NCBI RefSeq assembly: GCF_042656585.1
Contig: NZ_JBHSPG010000005.1
Length of the DNA: 64,000 nucleotides
DNA from: Thalassorhabdus alkalitolerans
Lineage (GTDB): Bacteria; Bacillota; Bacilli; Bacillales; Marinococcaceae
Direction: 5' to 3' (one strand)
The notes under the pieces were generated by a model. That model saw only the letters and a program-made list of their open reading frames with translations. It searched no databases and was not told the DNA's origin. The position numbers and the translations under genes are program-made. Below are positions 16,807 to 25,844 of the stretch, piece by piece. The number at the start of each line of letters is the position of its first letter. Within the stretch, counting starts at the first letter, position 1.

Positions 16807-18024
16807 CTAATATTTATCTAACTGACGATATATTTCTGCTAAAACTTTCTTAAGAGGAACTCCATGGTGCAGAGCTGCTTGCTTGATATCCTCAAACTCT
16901 GGAGACCTTTGATAAACCTTGTTTTTCTCATAACCATTTTTAATACGAATATCACCGTAAATGGTATCTATGTGGCTTATACTTCGTGATAATGCTCTTC
17001 GCTGCCAAAGAGAGGAACGGACTCCAAAGGTAGAAGTTTCCTGTAACAACAACTCTTCCAGTCGATTTGCTTGCTCTTGTTTGGAAAGGACGGTGATTAG
17101 AGTCCCAGGCCGGTTTTTTTTCATTTGGATAGGCGTGTAATACACGTCTAAGGCCCCGGCTTCAAATAAGCTCTCCATCACATATCCCAGTACTTCTCCA
17201 GGCAAGTCATCAATCTGGCATTCTAACAGGACAACCTCTTCAGTAATCCTTTCTTCCTGACTCTCCAGCATGATTGCTCGAAGGATGTTAGGGTGTGAAT
17301 CAAAATCCTTTTTTCCTGCTCCATAGCCTATTGATGATATAACATAGGGAGGCAAGCTTCTTACCTCACTCACTAAAGCATGGATAAAGCCTGCTCCAGT
17401 TGGAGTAGTAAGTTCCCCCTTTGCCTCTAAAGGAGAAATAGGGATTCCTTTTAATAACTCCGCCGTAGCAGGGGCTGGAACAGGATATATCCCATGGTCT
17501 ATCTTTATCAGACCGGTTCCTGTAGGAACGGGTGAAGAATAAATCGTTTCTATTTCAAGATCTTCCAAAGCCACGCAAACTCCGATGATATCAATAATTG
17601 AGTCCATTGCTCCTACTTCATGAAAGTGGACCTTTTCAGGGGGTATTCCGTGGATTTTCCCTTCTGCTGCAGCAATAGCTTCAAAGACTTTGGTACTTTG
17701 TTCCTTTACTCTCTCTGAAAGACTGCTTTCTTGTATCATTTTCAAGATATGAGAGGCATGACGGTGACTATGGGCATGATGATCTTTGTGATCATGAGCA
17801 TGGTGATGATCATGATGCTCTAATTCTTGTGAAAGCGAAATATCTAAAAGCGAGGAAGAAATCCCGCACTTATTCACTCTTTTAATCGTTAAATCAAATT
17901 CTCCAATAGGAAGTTTTTTTAGCTCTTGTTTCACATACTGCAAGCTTGCACCAGCGTCTATTAACGCTGATAATGTCATGTCACCTGAGATCCCTGATAC
18001 ACAGTCCAAATACAATGTTTTCAT
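16807..18024 (-). CDS. larC: Nickel insertion protein for the NPN (pincer) cofactor
   Basis: LarC is a CTP-dependent cyclometallase that inserts Ni into pyridinium-3,5-bisthiocarboxylic acid mononucleotide, making the lactate racemase cofactor. The start is ATG 18024 (MKTLYLDCVSGISGDMTLSA), behind GAGG. About 18 His lie between residues 70 and 95, a likely nickel-binding loop. PEKVHFHEVGAMDSIIDI, PTPTGAGF-like TTPTGAGFIHAL and CQIDDLPGE are family motifs. In Lactiplantibacillus plantarum larC is split into larC1/larC2 joined by a programmed frameshift; here one continuous frame of 405 residues encodes both halves. Confidence 0.95.
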   Translation of the reverse strand: MKTLYLDCVSGISGDMTLSALIDAGASLQYVKQELKKLPIGEFDLTIKRVNKCGISSSLLDISLSQELEHHDHHHAHDHKDHHAHSHRHASHILKMIQESSLSERVKEQSTKVFEAIAAAEGKIHGIPPEKVHFHEVGAMDSIIDIIGVCVALEDLEIETIYSSPVPTGTGLIKIDHGIYPVPAPATAELLKGIPISPLEAKGELTTPTGAGFIHALVSEVRSLPPYVISSIGYGAGKKDFDSHPNILRAIMLESQEERITEEVVLLECQIDDLPGEVLGYVMESLFEAGALDVYYTPIQMKKNRPGTLITVLSKQEQANRLEELLLQETSTFGVRSSLWQRRALSRSISHIDTIYGDIRIKNGYEKNKVYQRSPEFEDIKQAALHHGVPLKKVLAEIYRQLDKY

Positions 18025-18025
18025 T

Positions 18026-18694
18026 TTACTTTTCCTCATTTGCTACTTTTAAAATTAAGGCAGCCTGGTATGCTGCTCCAAAGCCATTGTCAATATTGAC
18101 CACACTCATACCGGAAGCACATGCTGTCAGCATGCCTAATAAAGGTGTTAAGCCTTCTAAATGAGCTCCATACCCTACTGAAGTAGGAACAGCGATCACA
18201 GGGCGTTTTACCAATCCAGTAACCACACTTGGTAACGCACCTTCCATACCAGCCACTACAACCAGTACACTAGCTGTTTGTAAATATTCACGATAAGAAA
18301 GTAATCGGTCAATGCCTGCTACCCCTACGTCATTAATTGCTTCCACTTCACACCCCATCCACTGAGCTGTCAAAAGCGCTTCCTCAGCTACAGGAAGATC
18401 GGAGGTCCCTGCACTAAGCACCATTACTTTGCCGCGATATAATTTTTCAGGCTTCCCTACACTAAAGATACGGGAAACAGAATGGTAAAAAGAATCAGCA
18501 AACGCTTCCTTTAAGTCAGCTGCTTTTTCTTCCGAAACCCTTGTGACAAGAACCTTACCATGGCGTTCCACCAGTTTCTCAGCGATTAAGGTAATTTGTT
18601 CAGCCGTTTTCCCTTCACCATAAATGATTTCAGGATAGCCCGTCCTCTCTTCTCGATCATAATCTACTTTAGAAAACCCTAGGTCTTCATACAT
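18026..18694 (-). CDS. larB: NaAD carboxylase/hydrolase for the NPN cofactor
   Basis: LarB carboxylates and hydrolyses nicotinic acid adenine dinucleotide to pyridinium-3,5-biscarboxylic acid mononucleotide. The C-terminal PurE-like domain is clear (LSAGTSDLPVAEEAL, INDVGVAGIDRL, VVAGMEGALPSVVTGL, PTSVGYGAH). I choose ATG 18694 (MYEDLGFSKVDY), which has AGAGGGTGG eight bases upstream; an in-frame GTG four codons earlier is less well placed. It sits one base before larC and 15 bases after larE. Confidence 0.95.
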   Translation of the reverse strand: MYEDLGFSKVDYDREERTGYPEIIYGEGKTAEQITLIAEKLVERHGKVLVTRVSEEKAADLKEAFADSFYHSVSRIFSVGKPEKLYRGKVMVLSAGTSDLPVAEEALLTAQWMGCEVEAINDVGVAGIDRLLSYREYLQTASVLVVVAGMEGALPSVVTGLVKRPVIAVPTSVGYGAHLEGLTPLLGMLTACASGMSVVNIDNGFGAAYQAALILKVANEEK

Positions 18695-18709
18695 GATGGC
18701 AACCACCCT

Positions 18710-19525
18710 CTAAGTTGTTTTAACTTTTTCCAATACTGCATTCATGCTCCCGCTCTTGTACCCTGACAGATCTAACGTGACATATTTAAAACCTAATTCT
18801 GTTAATTCCCTTTGAAGAGTTCCATGCATTTGTAAAATTATAGACATATCCTCTGGCATGACTTCAATTCTTGCCATCTCACCATGCATTCTCACACGTA
18901 CTTGCCTGACTCCGTAATCCCGAATGATCTCTTCTGCTTTGTCTACCATTTTAAGCTTTTTGATCGTGATAGTCTCTTGATAACTTATTCGGGAAGCTAA
19001 ACAAGCATAGGAAGGCTTATCCCAATTTGGTAATCCAATTTCCCGTGCTAATTCACGTATTTCCTGCTTATATAACTCAACTTCCTGTAGAGGTCCGCGC
19101 ACGCCATGCTCACGAGCTGCAATGATCCCGGGACGATGCTCACCCATATCGTCTGCAATCAGTCCGAAGACGATATTACTATAATTTTTTTGTTCTAAAA
19201 GAGGCTTTAAATTTTCAAAAAGGTTATCCCGGCATAAATAGCAGCGATCGCTTTTGTTTTCTGTGTACCCCGGTATAGCAAATTCGGAAGTTGATATTAC
19301 TTCATGCTTTACATCTAATTTTTTTGCTAATTCCCTGCAATCTTCCAATTCTCTTTGTGGGAATGTTTCTGAGTCCGCAGTCACTGCTAATACGTTTTCT
19401 TTTCCGAGGGTATCACGAGCAACATACAAAAGAAATGTACTATCAATACCACCTGAGAAAGCAACTACTACCCTTCCCATCTCTTGTAGAGTTTCTTGTA
19501 GTTTTGTAAGTTTAGTGTAGGACAT
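18710..19525 (-). CDS. larE: ATP-dependent sacrificial sulfur transferase for the NPN cofactor
   Basis: LarE adenylates the carboxylates of the LarB product and donates sulfur to make thiocarboxylates. The PP-loop SGGIDST is at residues 24-30. Cys175 in PSYACLASR corresponds to Cys176 of L. plantarum LarE, the sulfur donor that is converted to dehydroalanine. A CYLC pair (95, 98) is also present. Only one Cys occurs at the active-site loop, which argues for the sacrificial rather than the Fe-S-cluster type of LarE. It lies five bases after larA. Confidence 0.94.
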   Translation of the reverse strand: MSYTKLTKLQETLQEMGRVVVAFSGGIDSTFLLYVARDTLGKENVLAVTADSETFPQRELEDCRELAKKLDVKHEVISTSEFAIPGYTENKSDRCYLCRDNLFENLKPLLEQKNYSNIVFGLIADDMGEHRPGIIAAREHGVRGPLQEVELYKQEIRELAREIGLPNWDKPSYACLASRISYQETITIKKLKMVDKAEEIIRDYGVRQVRVRMHGEMARIEVMPEDMSIILQMHGTLQRELTELGFKYVTLDLSGYKSGSMNAVLEKVKTT

Positions 19526-19530
19526 ACATC

Positions 19531-20796
19531 TTACTCCTCTCTAATATAGGGGATCGTTAAGGGGCCTTGTGGTAGAACAGCCACGCTCATATCCTCTCCA
19601 TATGTTGCTGTAAGGTTTTCTAATGTTGCTTCTATATCATTACAAGGAGTTAACATCGCTTGGTTAATTTGCTCTTTTGTCAATTTAGAATACACGTGAA
19701 CATCCGACCAAACTTGAATGACTGCTTGCTTTTGAACTTGCCACTGATCGAACATTTTAAATGCAGGGTCGTTAATCATATCTAATAACTGTTGCGGGGT
19801 CTCAGCTAATGTAAATATTTCTGCAAAATTCCCGTGATTTGGGATGCCGTCAGAACACTCCGCTGCAACGATTATGGTGCCGCCTTTTTTTACGATTTTT
19901 TGTGCTGCGCTCATTCCTTTAACAGCCTGATATAAATTCTGATCCAGCGGATACCCTGAATTCGAGGTAATCACTACGTCAAATCTTTCTTCACAAGGAA
20001 CCATAGCATGTTCTTTCGTATACTCACAGCCTTTTTCATGAGCTGGGAAAAGGTCTCCAGCAAAGACTTCAGTAATCTCTTTATTTCCATTTAAGGTGAC
20101 GTTAAGGAGAAAATGTGGTGGACACATACGGTTGATTTCTCTTGTCATCTCTTGAACTGGATTATTATCCATATTACCCCAGGTTGCCTTTGGATCTCCA
20201 ATCATTCTTGCATTATGAAAGGTCATAATCGTTTCGATTCCTGCGATTCCTGGCATGTTTCCCTTGGGACCTCCTGAAAAACCAGCAAAGAAATGTGGTT
20301 CTATAAAACCTGTCGTAATACGAAAATCCGCCTCTACATATTCTTTATTTAAATATACTCCACAGCCGAATTCACTCTCTCCGACATACGATAATTCCTC
20401 TTTAGCATGGCAATGATTATTAACAATGCGAATGTTATTAACCGTCCACTCACCAAGCATTTCAATAAACTCTTCTCTTGTTTGGTCACGGTGAGTACCC
20501 GTCCCATTTATTACTACAAATTGTTCCAATGGTACGTGAGGAAGCTCCTCGATTAGGGCAGGAACAAGAATATGATTTGGTGTTGGTCTGGTAATATCAC
20601 TAATCACTATAGCAACTGAATCAGTTGACTTTACCATTTCTTTTAAAGGAGGGGTGCCAATCGGGCTTTGTAATGCATCAACTACAGCCTGCCTTTGATC
20701 TTTCTTTCCTTCTACATGTTTAGGTTCAATAATTTTAGCATGATCTGGAACCTCTACCTGAATTTCTCCTTTTCCGTAAAGCAGTGAAACGTCCAT
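19531..20796 (-). CDS. larA: Lactate racemase family nickel enzyme (LarA-like)
   Basis: 421-residue 2-hydroxyacid racemase/epimerase using the nickel pincer nucleotide. All key residues of L. plantarum LarA appear with a constant offset of six: His102 (THRDQT), His168 (EPHFF), Lys178 (GGPKGNMPG, cofactor-attached Lys184 in L. plantarum) and His194 (TFHNARM). The operon encodes its whole cofactor set (larB, larC, larE). Lactate is only one possible substrate, because LarA homologues act on several 2-hydroxyacids. The KdgT-type permease next to it, rather than a lactate permease or LarD aquaporin, hints at another substrate. Confidence 0.9.
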   Translation of the reverse strand: MDVSLLYGKGEIQVEVPDHAKIIEPKHVEGKKDQRQAVVDALQSPIGTPPLKEMVKSTDSVAIVISDITRPTPNHILVPALIEELPHVPLEQFVVINGTGTHRDQTREEFIEMLGEWTVNNIRIVNNHCHAKEELSYVGESEFGCGVYLNKEYVEADFRITTGFIEPHFFAGFSGGPKGNMPGIAGIETIMTFHNARMIGDPKATWGNMDNNPVQEMTREINRMCPPHFLLNVTLNGNKEITEVFAGDLFPAHEKGCEYTKEHAMVPCEERFDVVITSNSGYPLDQNLYQAVKGMSAAQKIVKKGGTIIVAAECSDGIPNHGNFAEIFTLAETPQQLLDMINDPAFKMFDQWQVQKQAVIQVWSDVHVYSKLTKEQINQAMLTPCNDIEATLENLTATYGEDMSVAVLPQGPLTIPYIREE

Positions 20797-20807
20797 TTGT
20801 TACCCTC

Positions 20808-21935
20808 CTATACATCCATTTTTGTGCTTGTATTTTTTGAATCATTTATTTCACTTGTCACATCTTCTTCTGTACCAATTATACCTCTTTTCCGTTGATA
20901 ACGATCAACAATTATTACAGCTATTGGACATAATATAGCCGTAACAAGAACGGAAATTGAAATTTGAGCGGTGGCTAGAGGTACAATGTCTTGATAAGCA
21001 GCGGCTTGAGATTGACTCATTCCCCCTGCTGCTGCAGCTGTGGCCGCGGCGGCGGCGATAGCTGCTGGCGTACCTACCGCATTTCCAGCCGTAGATGCTT
21101 CTGCTACCGGAGCAATATAACTTCTTTCTTTAAATAGCTTAAAGACGAAGATTCCGGTTAAGCCAGTTAAGACCGTTGTCAAAAGCCCTAAGAGAATGCC
21201 CGCCCCTACTACTTCCGGGTTGAAAAATAAAGCAAAATTCATTCCGGCGCCCAAGGCAAAGGCAAAGAAAGGAACCGGCAGAATTTCCCCGGGCTTTAAG
21301 AAAGATCGTATATCTTCGTCTAGATTACCTAACAACATGCCTATACCAATTGGCAGCAATACAGCCAAGAACGTAGCAAACGGAAAGGTAGCCCCTAAGA
21401 GCCCCAAAGACATCATCGTAAAAAATGGACCGTCATTTATGGACAAAACTGCTACCCCGCCAACGTCAGAACGATTTCCGTACTGACTTGTCAAGGCGGC
21501 GTACATTCCCCCGTTGCCATTGGTCATTGCTGCAATGATAGCGACCGTTGATAAGCCTAGTAACCCTTCCATTGGATCAAAAAAGTATCCGAAAGAAATA
21601 CCTATTACAAGACCAGTAAGATATTTAGAAGTAGTTAGCAAAGAACCTTTTTTTAATGCTTTCCCGCCAAGCTTCAAATTCATTTGACTCCCTGCACAAA
21701 ACAAGAACAGTGCGATTAAGACAAGAGCCCCATCTTTGAATAACTCCTGAGAGAATCCACCGATCCGTAAAAATTCATATGTACCGTCTTCTGTCTGGGG
21801 GGCACCGATAAACTGTAAAAACCTCACTATAAAAGGAATTTGCAACTGATCTATAGTGTTTAATAAAGCCCCTAGCATTAACGGAACAATCATTAATCCA
21901 CCAGGAACCCTTTCTATTGTCTGTTTAATCTTCAT
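20808..21935 (-). CDS. KdgT-family permease (2-keto-3-deoxygluconate permease type)
   Basis: 375 residues with about ten hydrophobic helices and the family motifs RVPGGLMIVPL, FCAGSQMNLKLGG, TNGNGGMYAALTSQYG and a small-residue loop TAGNAVGTPAAIAAA. KdgT proteins are cation symporters for 2-keto-3-deoxygluconate. Here the gene is the first of the lar operon, 11 bases before larA, so it probably imports the 2-hydroxyacid handled by LarA (inference). An AGAGGGGAG site precedes the ATG. A candidate cre box lies 28 bases upstream. Confidence 0.85.
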   Translation of the reverse strand: MKIKQTIERVPGGLMIVPLMLGALLNTIDQLQIPFIVRFLQFIGAPQTEDGTYEFLRIGGFSQELFKDGALVLIALFLFCAGSQMNLKLGGKALKKGSLLTTSKYLTGLVIGISFGYFFDPMEGLLGLSTVAIIAAMTNGNGGMYAALTSQYGNRSDVGGVAVLSINDGPFFTMMSLGLLGATFPFATFLAVLLPIGIGMLLGNLDEDIRSFLKPGEILPVPFFAFALGAGMNFALFFNPEVVGAGILLGLLTTVLTGLTGIFVFKLFKERSYIAPVAEASTAGNAVGTPAAIAAAAATAAAAGGMSQSQAAAYQDIVPLATAQISISVLVTAILCPIAVIIVDRYQRKRGIIGTEEDVTSEINDSKNTSTKMDV

Positions 21936-21962
21936 AATAAACTCCCCTCTTTGAATAATTGT

Positions 21963-21976
21963 AGAAATCGCTTACA
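21963..21976 (-). promoter_or_regulatory. Candidate cre (CcpA) box ahead of the lar operon
   Basis: Minus strand TGTAAGCGATTTCT matches the consensus TGNAARCGNWWWCA at 13 of 14 positions. It lies in the leader, 28-41 bases before the permease start, where CcpA binding would block transcription. Confidence 0.6.
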
Positions 21977-22019
21977 AAAAATCTTTATATTTCTAGTTCT
22001 TCTACATATTCGCTTCTAT

Positions 22020-22113
22020 CACTATTGACATAATAGTGGAAACTTTTATAATAATTGTGACAAAAACTATTTAAAAAAACAACAATAAATAAGAAAGCGT
22101 TTAAATTTTAAAC
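22020..22113. promoter_or_regulatory. Two inverted repeats between the lar operon and its regulator
   Basis: CACTATT-GACAT-AATAGTG (22020-22038) is a perfect 7-bp inverted repeat, and GTTTAAA-T-TTTAAAC (22099-22113) is a perfect 7-bp palindrome. The 198-base divergent region is very AT-rich. No -24/-12 element (TGGCAC-N5-TTGC) is seen on either strand. The repeats are candidate operators for the adjacent PrpR_N regulator. Confidence 0.55.
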
Positions 22114-22136
22114 AGTTTGTTACTTTTGGGAGATTG

Positions 22137-23882
22137 ATGATTGATATGCCAATAAAAATTGGGGTTCTAGCCCCTTACCCACACTTAAAGAAAGTGATCC
22201 AAATGGAAGCTGCCGCTGTCTCAGACATAGAGGTGGAAGTTGTAGTGTGCGATGTAGTGGATGCCGTACAGCCTGCCAAGAGAATGGAACAAAATGGAGT
22301 TCTGGTTTTAATCAGCCGGGGGGCTACAGCTGACACCTTACGAAAACACGTAAAAGTACCCATTATAGACATTGAGGTTTCTGCTTACGACATTCTAAGA
22401 ACTTTATTACTAATCAAGGACTCCGAAGAGAAAATTAAACTAATCGGTTATCCAAGTGTCTGCCAAGGGGTTGTAGAAGTTTCCAAGCTTCTAGATATGC
22501 AAATCCCATACACGGAAGTAAGAACATCGGAGGAGGTAAGGAAAGCTGTTAAGGATGCATGGAAGAATGGATACAACACTATTCTTGGGGATGCTGTTGC
22601 ATTGAATTACATAGAAGAATTCACCCTGCAAGGTATAATGATTACTTCTGGGAAAGAAGCTGTCCATCAATCATTAGTCCGGGCCAAAGAAGTGGCTCAA
22701 GCCATAAATGAAACGAGGAAAGAGGTTTCTTCTTTTCATGCGCTTATTGATACCCAATCCGAAGGAGTCATTATCTTTGAGTTAGATGGCACAGTGAATT
22801 TTGCTAACAGAGAATTCTATTCTCTGTTTTCCTTAGACTCTGCCATTCACTCTGTTTATGACCTGGGACAAAACTACCCAGGGGTCTTTAGGAGGATTAT
22901 AGAAGCTCCTCTTTCAATGAAAACAGCGGAGGTTAATGGCAAGAAACTCCTTATCGAGGTGCTATTTTTGGAGGAAAGCTCTTCTTATTTTGTGGTAAAA
23001 TTCACTGAAGAAAATAAGTATTATATTCACAGCGATGAACTTTCTCTTTCTCATCTTCGTTCTACTATTTTTTCCTTTTCTCAGCTGTGCCAGGTGAACC
23101 AAAAGGTACGTGAGGTAATTAAACAATTAAAATCCAGTGTACATAAGCCAGTATTGTTACTTGCCGGTGAGGAAGGTACAGGTAAAAAGTCTTTGACTAG
23201 TGCTTTTCATTACTATAAAAATGGGTACACTGAAGAGCAGTGGGCAGTTACTATTGGGAAAGTGATCAGCGAAGGTGAGTTAGGTAAATTACACGCCACC
23301 ATACAAAAATTAAAAGGCACTTTTTATATCCGAGGGTGGGAGGAATTATCTCCTTGTCAAATAAAGAAGCTTGTCAAGAGCTTTTCCTGTTGTAAGGAAA
23401 ACACCGCTGTCTTCTCTACAAATAACTGTAACCTCTCTGAACGTATTACTGAAAATTTTGATATCTCCGTACATCTCCCTCCTTTAAGGGACCAATTAGA
23501 AACCTTTGAGGAATATACACGCAAGTTCATTGCTCGATATAATAATTTATACGGAAAACAAGTGGTGGGCCTTTCCGAGAACCTATTATGTACATGGAAA
23601 CAAAAAGAATGGAAGAGTAACCTGGCAGAATTAAACGAAGGCTTAGAAGCAGGCGTATATAACGCCGAAGGTCCATATATTCAAAAAAAAGAAGCTCTGC
23701 ATACAAAAAAGGATATGTCACTACATTCACGTGACAACATAGATTTAACAAAAACACTGGTGGAAATAGAAGAGGAAATTATCCGTAAAGTTGTAGAAGA
23801 AGAAAACTATAACCAAACACGGGCGGCAAAGCGACTGGGAATAAATCGAGCGACTTTATGGAGGAAATTAAAAAATATATAA
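22137..23882 (+). CDS. PrpR_N/PAS/degenerate AAA+/Fis-type transcriptional regulator
   Basis: 581 residues. Residues about 5-190 form a PrpR_N sensory domain (ligand-binding in propionate regulators), about 200-290 a PAS-like domain, about 310-470 a shrunken sigma-54 activator AAA+ domain, and 540-581 a Fis-type helix-turn-helix (NQTRAAKRLGINRATLWRKL). Walker A (GEEGTGKKS) is kept. The GAFTGA loop is missing, the Walker B Asp-Glu is replaced (GTFYIRGWEEL against the usual GTLFLDEIGEL), and the arginine-finger region is lost. It should therefore act without sigma-54. Divergent from the lar operon, its probable target. Start: ATG 22137 after GGGAG; ATG 22146 is possible. Confidence 0.85.
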   Translation: MIDMPIKIGVLAPYPHLKKVIQMEAAAVSDIEVEVVVCDVVDAVQPAKRMEQNGVLVLISRGATADTLRKHVKVPIIDIEVSAYDILRTLLLIKDSEEKIKLIGYPSVCQGVVEVSKLLDMQIPYTEVRTSEEVRKAVKDAWKNGYNTILGDAVALNYIEEFTLQGIMITSGKEAVHQSLVRAKEVAQAINETRKEVSSFHALIDTQSEGVIIFELDGTVNFANREFYSLFSLDSAIHSVYDLGQNYPGVFRRIIEAPLSMKTAEVNGKKLLIEVLFLEESSSYFVVKFTEENKYYIHSDELSLSHLRSTIFSFSQLCQVNQKVREVIKQLKSSVHKPVLLLAGEEGTGKKSLTSAFHYYKNGYTEEQWAVTIGKVISEGELGKLHATIQKLKGTFYIRGWEELSPCQIKKLVKSFSCCKENTAVFSTNNCNLSERITENFDISVHLPPLRDQLETFEEYTRKFIARYNNLYGKQVVGLSENLLCTWKQKEWKSNLAELNEGLEAGVYNAEGPYIQKKEALHTKKDMSLHSRDNIDLTKTLVEIEEEIIRKVVEEENYNQTRAAKRLGINRATLWRKLKNI

Positions 23883-23900
23883 GCACCCCATATGTAATTA

Positions 23901-23926
23901 AATCCCAGCTAAAAAGCTGGGATTCT
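23901..23926. terminator. Bidirectional terminator between the lar regulator and the ABC-F gene
   Basis: AATCCCAGCT (23901-23910) pairs with AGCTGGGATT (23915-23924). T-rich but interrupted tails follow on both strands, so it is moderate in strength. Confidence 0.7.
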
Positions 23927-23930
23927 TCGT

Positions 23931-25844
23931 TTATTGTTGTTTGCCGCTTTCAATTTCTTCAATCATCAGGGAAAGTTCAGTCCAGCGTTCAATGGTTTTC
24001 TCAAGCTCAGCTTCCACTTCTGCCTGCTTTTTCATTGATTCTTGTATTTTGTCAAAATCACTGCCGGCTTCACCTATTTCTGCCTCAAGCTCTTCCTTTT
24101 TCATTTCCAATTCCATAATTTTGTCTTCAATCTGGTTCCATTCCTGCTGTTCTTTATAAGAGAGCTTTTTTCTCGACTGCCTGGCTTGTTTCGGGGCGTG
24201 TCCTGCCCCTGCCTTTGTCTCTTTTTGAAGGGAAGCTTCCTTCTTTTGGTTATTTATATAGGCAGAATAACTTCCCTGAAAGCGTTCAATTTCTCCGCTG
24301 CCGCCTTTACAAACTAATAGGCGGTCAACGACCCGGTCTAAAAAATACCGGTCGTGTGATACGGTAATTACCACACCAGGAAATTGATCCAGGTAATCCT
24401 CTAATATGCTTAAGGTCTGAGTATCCAAGTCATTTGTCGGCTCGTCCAAAAAGAGGACGTTGGGCTCTTCCATTAAGACACTGAGTAAATACAAACGTCG
24501 TCTTTCACCACCAGAAAGGCGGCGGATATAGGTCCACTGCATCTCTCTGGAAAACAAAAAACGTTCAAGCATCTGTTCTGCTGTGATCACCTGGCCATCA
24601 ACAGTGTGAACTACTTCTGCCACTTCTCTGATGTACTCAATCAACCGAAGATTTTCATCCATTTCTTCATATTCCTGGATGTAGTATCCTATTTTCACTG
24701 TCTGTCCAAAATCTACTTTACCCGCCTGGGGCTGCGTGCGGTCCGCCAGTATATTTAATAATGTAGATTTCCCGGCTCCATTAGGGCCAATAATCCCCAG
24801 TCGTTCTCCAGGCACTACTAAATAACTAAAATCTTTGACTAGCGGCTTCTGGTCAGCTGCATAGGAAAACGTAATATCCTGTGCTTCAATGACCTGCTTT
24901 CCCAGGCGAATCGAACCGATGGAAAAGTCGACGTCTTTTATGGCCTCTGGCCCTTTTTGTTCCTTTAGGCCTTCCACTCGTTGCTTCCGTGCCTTTTGCT
25001 TTGTGGTTCTGGCCTTTGCTCCTCTTTGCAGCCAGGCAAGTTCTCTGCGCAGTAAGTTCTGTCTTTTTTCTTCACTTTTTTGTGTTGCTGCTTCTCTTTC
25101 AGCTTTCTTTTCTAAGTAAGTCTCATAATTCCCTTCATACGTATAAAGACTGCCATTTTCCAATTCAAAAATTTGATTAGTGACACGATTGAGGAAATAG
25201 CGGTCATGGGTAACGACAATTAATGATCCTTTATATGCTGCTAAGTATCCTTCCAGCCACTCTATAGACATATTGTCCAAATGGTTTGTCGGCTCATCCA
25301 ATATTAAGAGATCTGCAGGCTGGATCAACGCTTTAGCTATGGCAACTCTTTTCTTTTGGCCCCCAGACAGAAATTTCACTTTCTTATCAAAGTCTGAAAT
25401 ACCAAGCTTCGTTAATACCGTCTTTGCTGCTGTGTTCGCATCCCAGGCATCAGCTTCGTCCATTTTTTGCTGCATACTCATTACCAGCTCTTGAGCACTT
25501 TGCTTTTCCGGGTTATGTTCCAGCTTTTGTAATGCTTTTTCATACTCTCTCATGACTTTCATCATGACAGAATCACCGTAATATATTTGTTCTAAAACGG
25601 TCAATTCAGGATCTAATTCAGGTTGCTGGGGAAGGTATTCGATCTGAAGAGAATTGGCATGAAGCATTTCTCCTCGTTCAGCACTTTCTATTCCTGCAAT
25701 TACTTTAAGGAGTGTAGACTTTCCAGTTCCATTAACACCTAGCAAACCAATTCTTTCGTTCTCCTTTATGGAAAAGGAGATATCATTAAACAACACTTTT
25801 TCACCATAAGTTTTATATAAGTTCTCAACATGTAAAACGCTCAT
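23931..25844 (-). CDS. ABC-F family ATPase (Uup/YfmR type)
   Basis: 637-residue soluble protein with two ABC nucleotide-binding domains: Walker A GVNGTGKST and LSGGQKKRVAIAKAL/LILDEPTNHLD in the first, GPNGAGKST and LSGGERRRLYLL/LFLDEPTNDLD in the second. A basic linker (LQRGAKARTTKQKARKQR) lies between them and a coiled-coil C-terminal domain (about 555-637) follows, the Uup/YfmR layout. No membrane domain. ABC-F proteins act on ribosomes; YfmR relatives help resolve stalled translation. It lies among RNA helicase genes. Confidence 0.9.
   Translation of the reverse strand: MSVLHVENLYKTYGEKVLFNDISFSIKENERIGLLGVNGTGKSTLLKVIAGIESAERGEMLHANSLQIEYLPQQPELDPELTVLEQIYYGDSVMMKVMREYEKALQKLEHNPEKQSAQELVMSMQQKMDEADAWDANTAAKTVLTKLGISDFDKKVKFLSGGQKKRVAIAKALIQPADLLILDEPTNHLDNMSIEWLEGYLAAYKGSLIVVTHDRYFLNRVTNQIFELENGSLYTYEGNYETYLEKKAEREAATQKSEEKRQNLLRRELAWLQRGAKARTTKQKARKQRVEGLKEQKGPEAIKDVDFSIGSIRLGKQVIEAQDITFSYAADQKPLVKDFSYLVVPGERLGIIGPNGAGKSTLLNILADRTQPQAGKVDFGQTVKIGYYIQEYEEMDENLRLIEYIREVAEVVHTVDGQVITAEQMLERFLFSREMQWTYIRRLSGGERRRLYLLSVLMEEPNVLFLDEPTNDLDTQTLSILEDYLDQFPGVVITVSHDRYFLDRVVDRLLVCKGGSGEIERFQGSYSAYINNQKKEASLQKETKAGAGHAPKQARQSRKKLSYKEQQEWNQIEDKIMELEMKKEELEAEIGEAGSDFDKIQESMKKQAEVEAELEKTIERWTELSLMIEEIESGKQQ

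Noticed and set aside
22137..23882. Functional sigma-54 activator
   Set aside because: GAFTGA loop, Walker B acidic residues and arginine-finger region are missing, and no -24/-12 promoter is seen.
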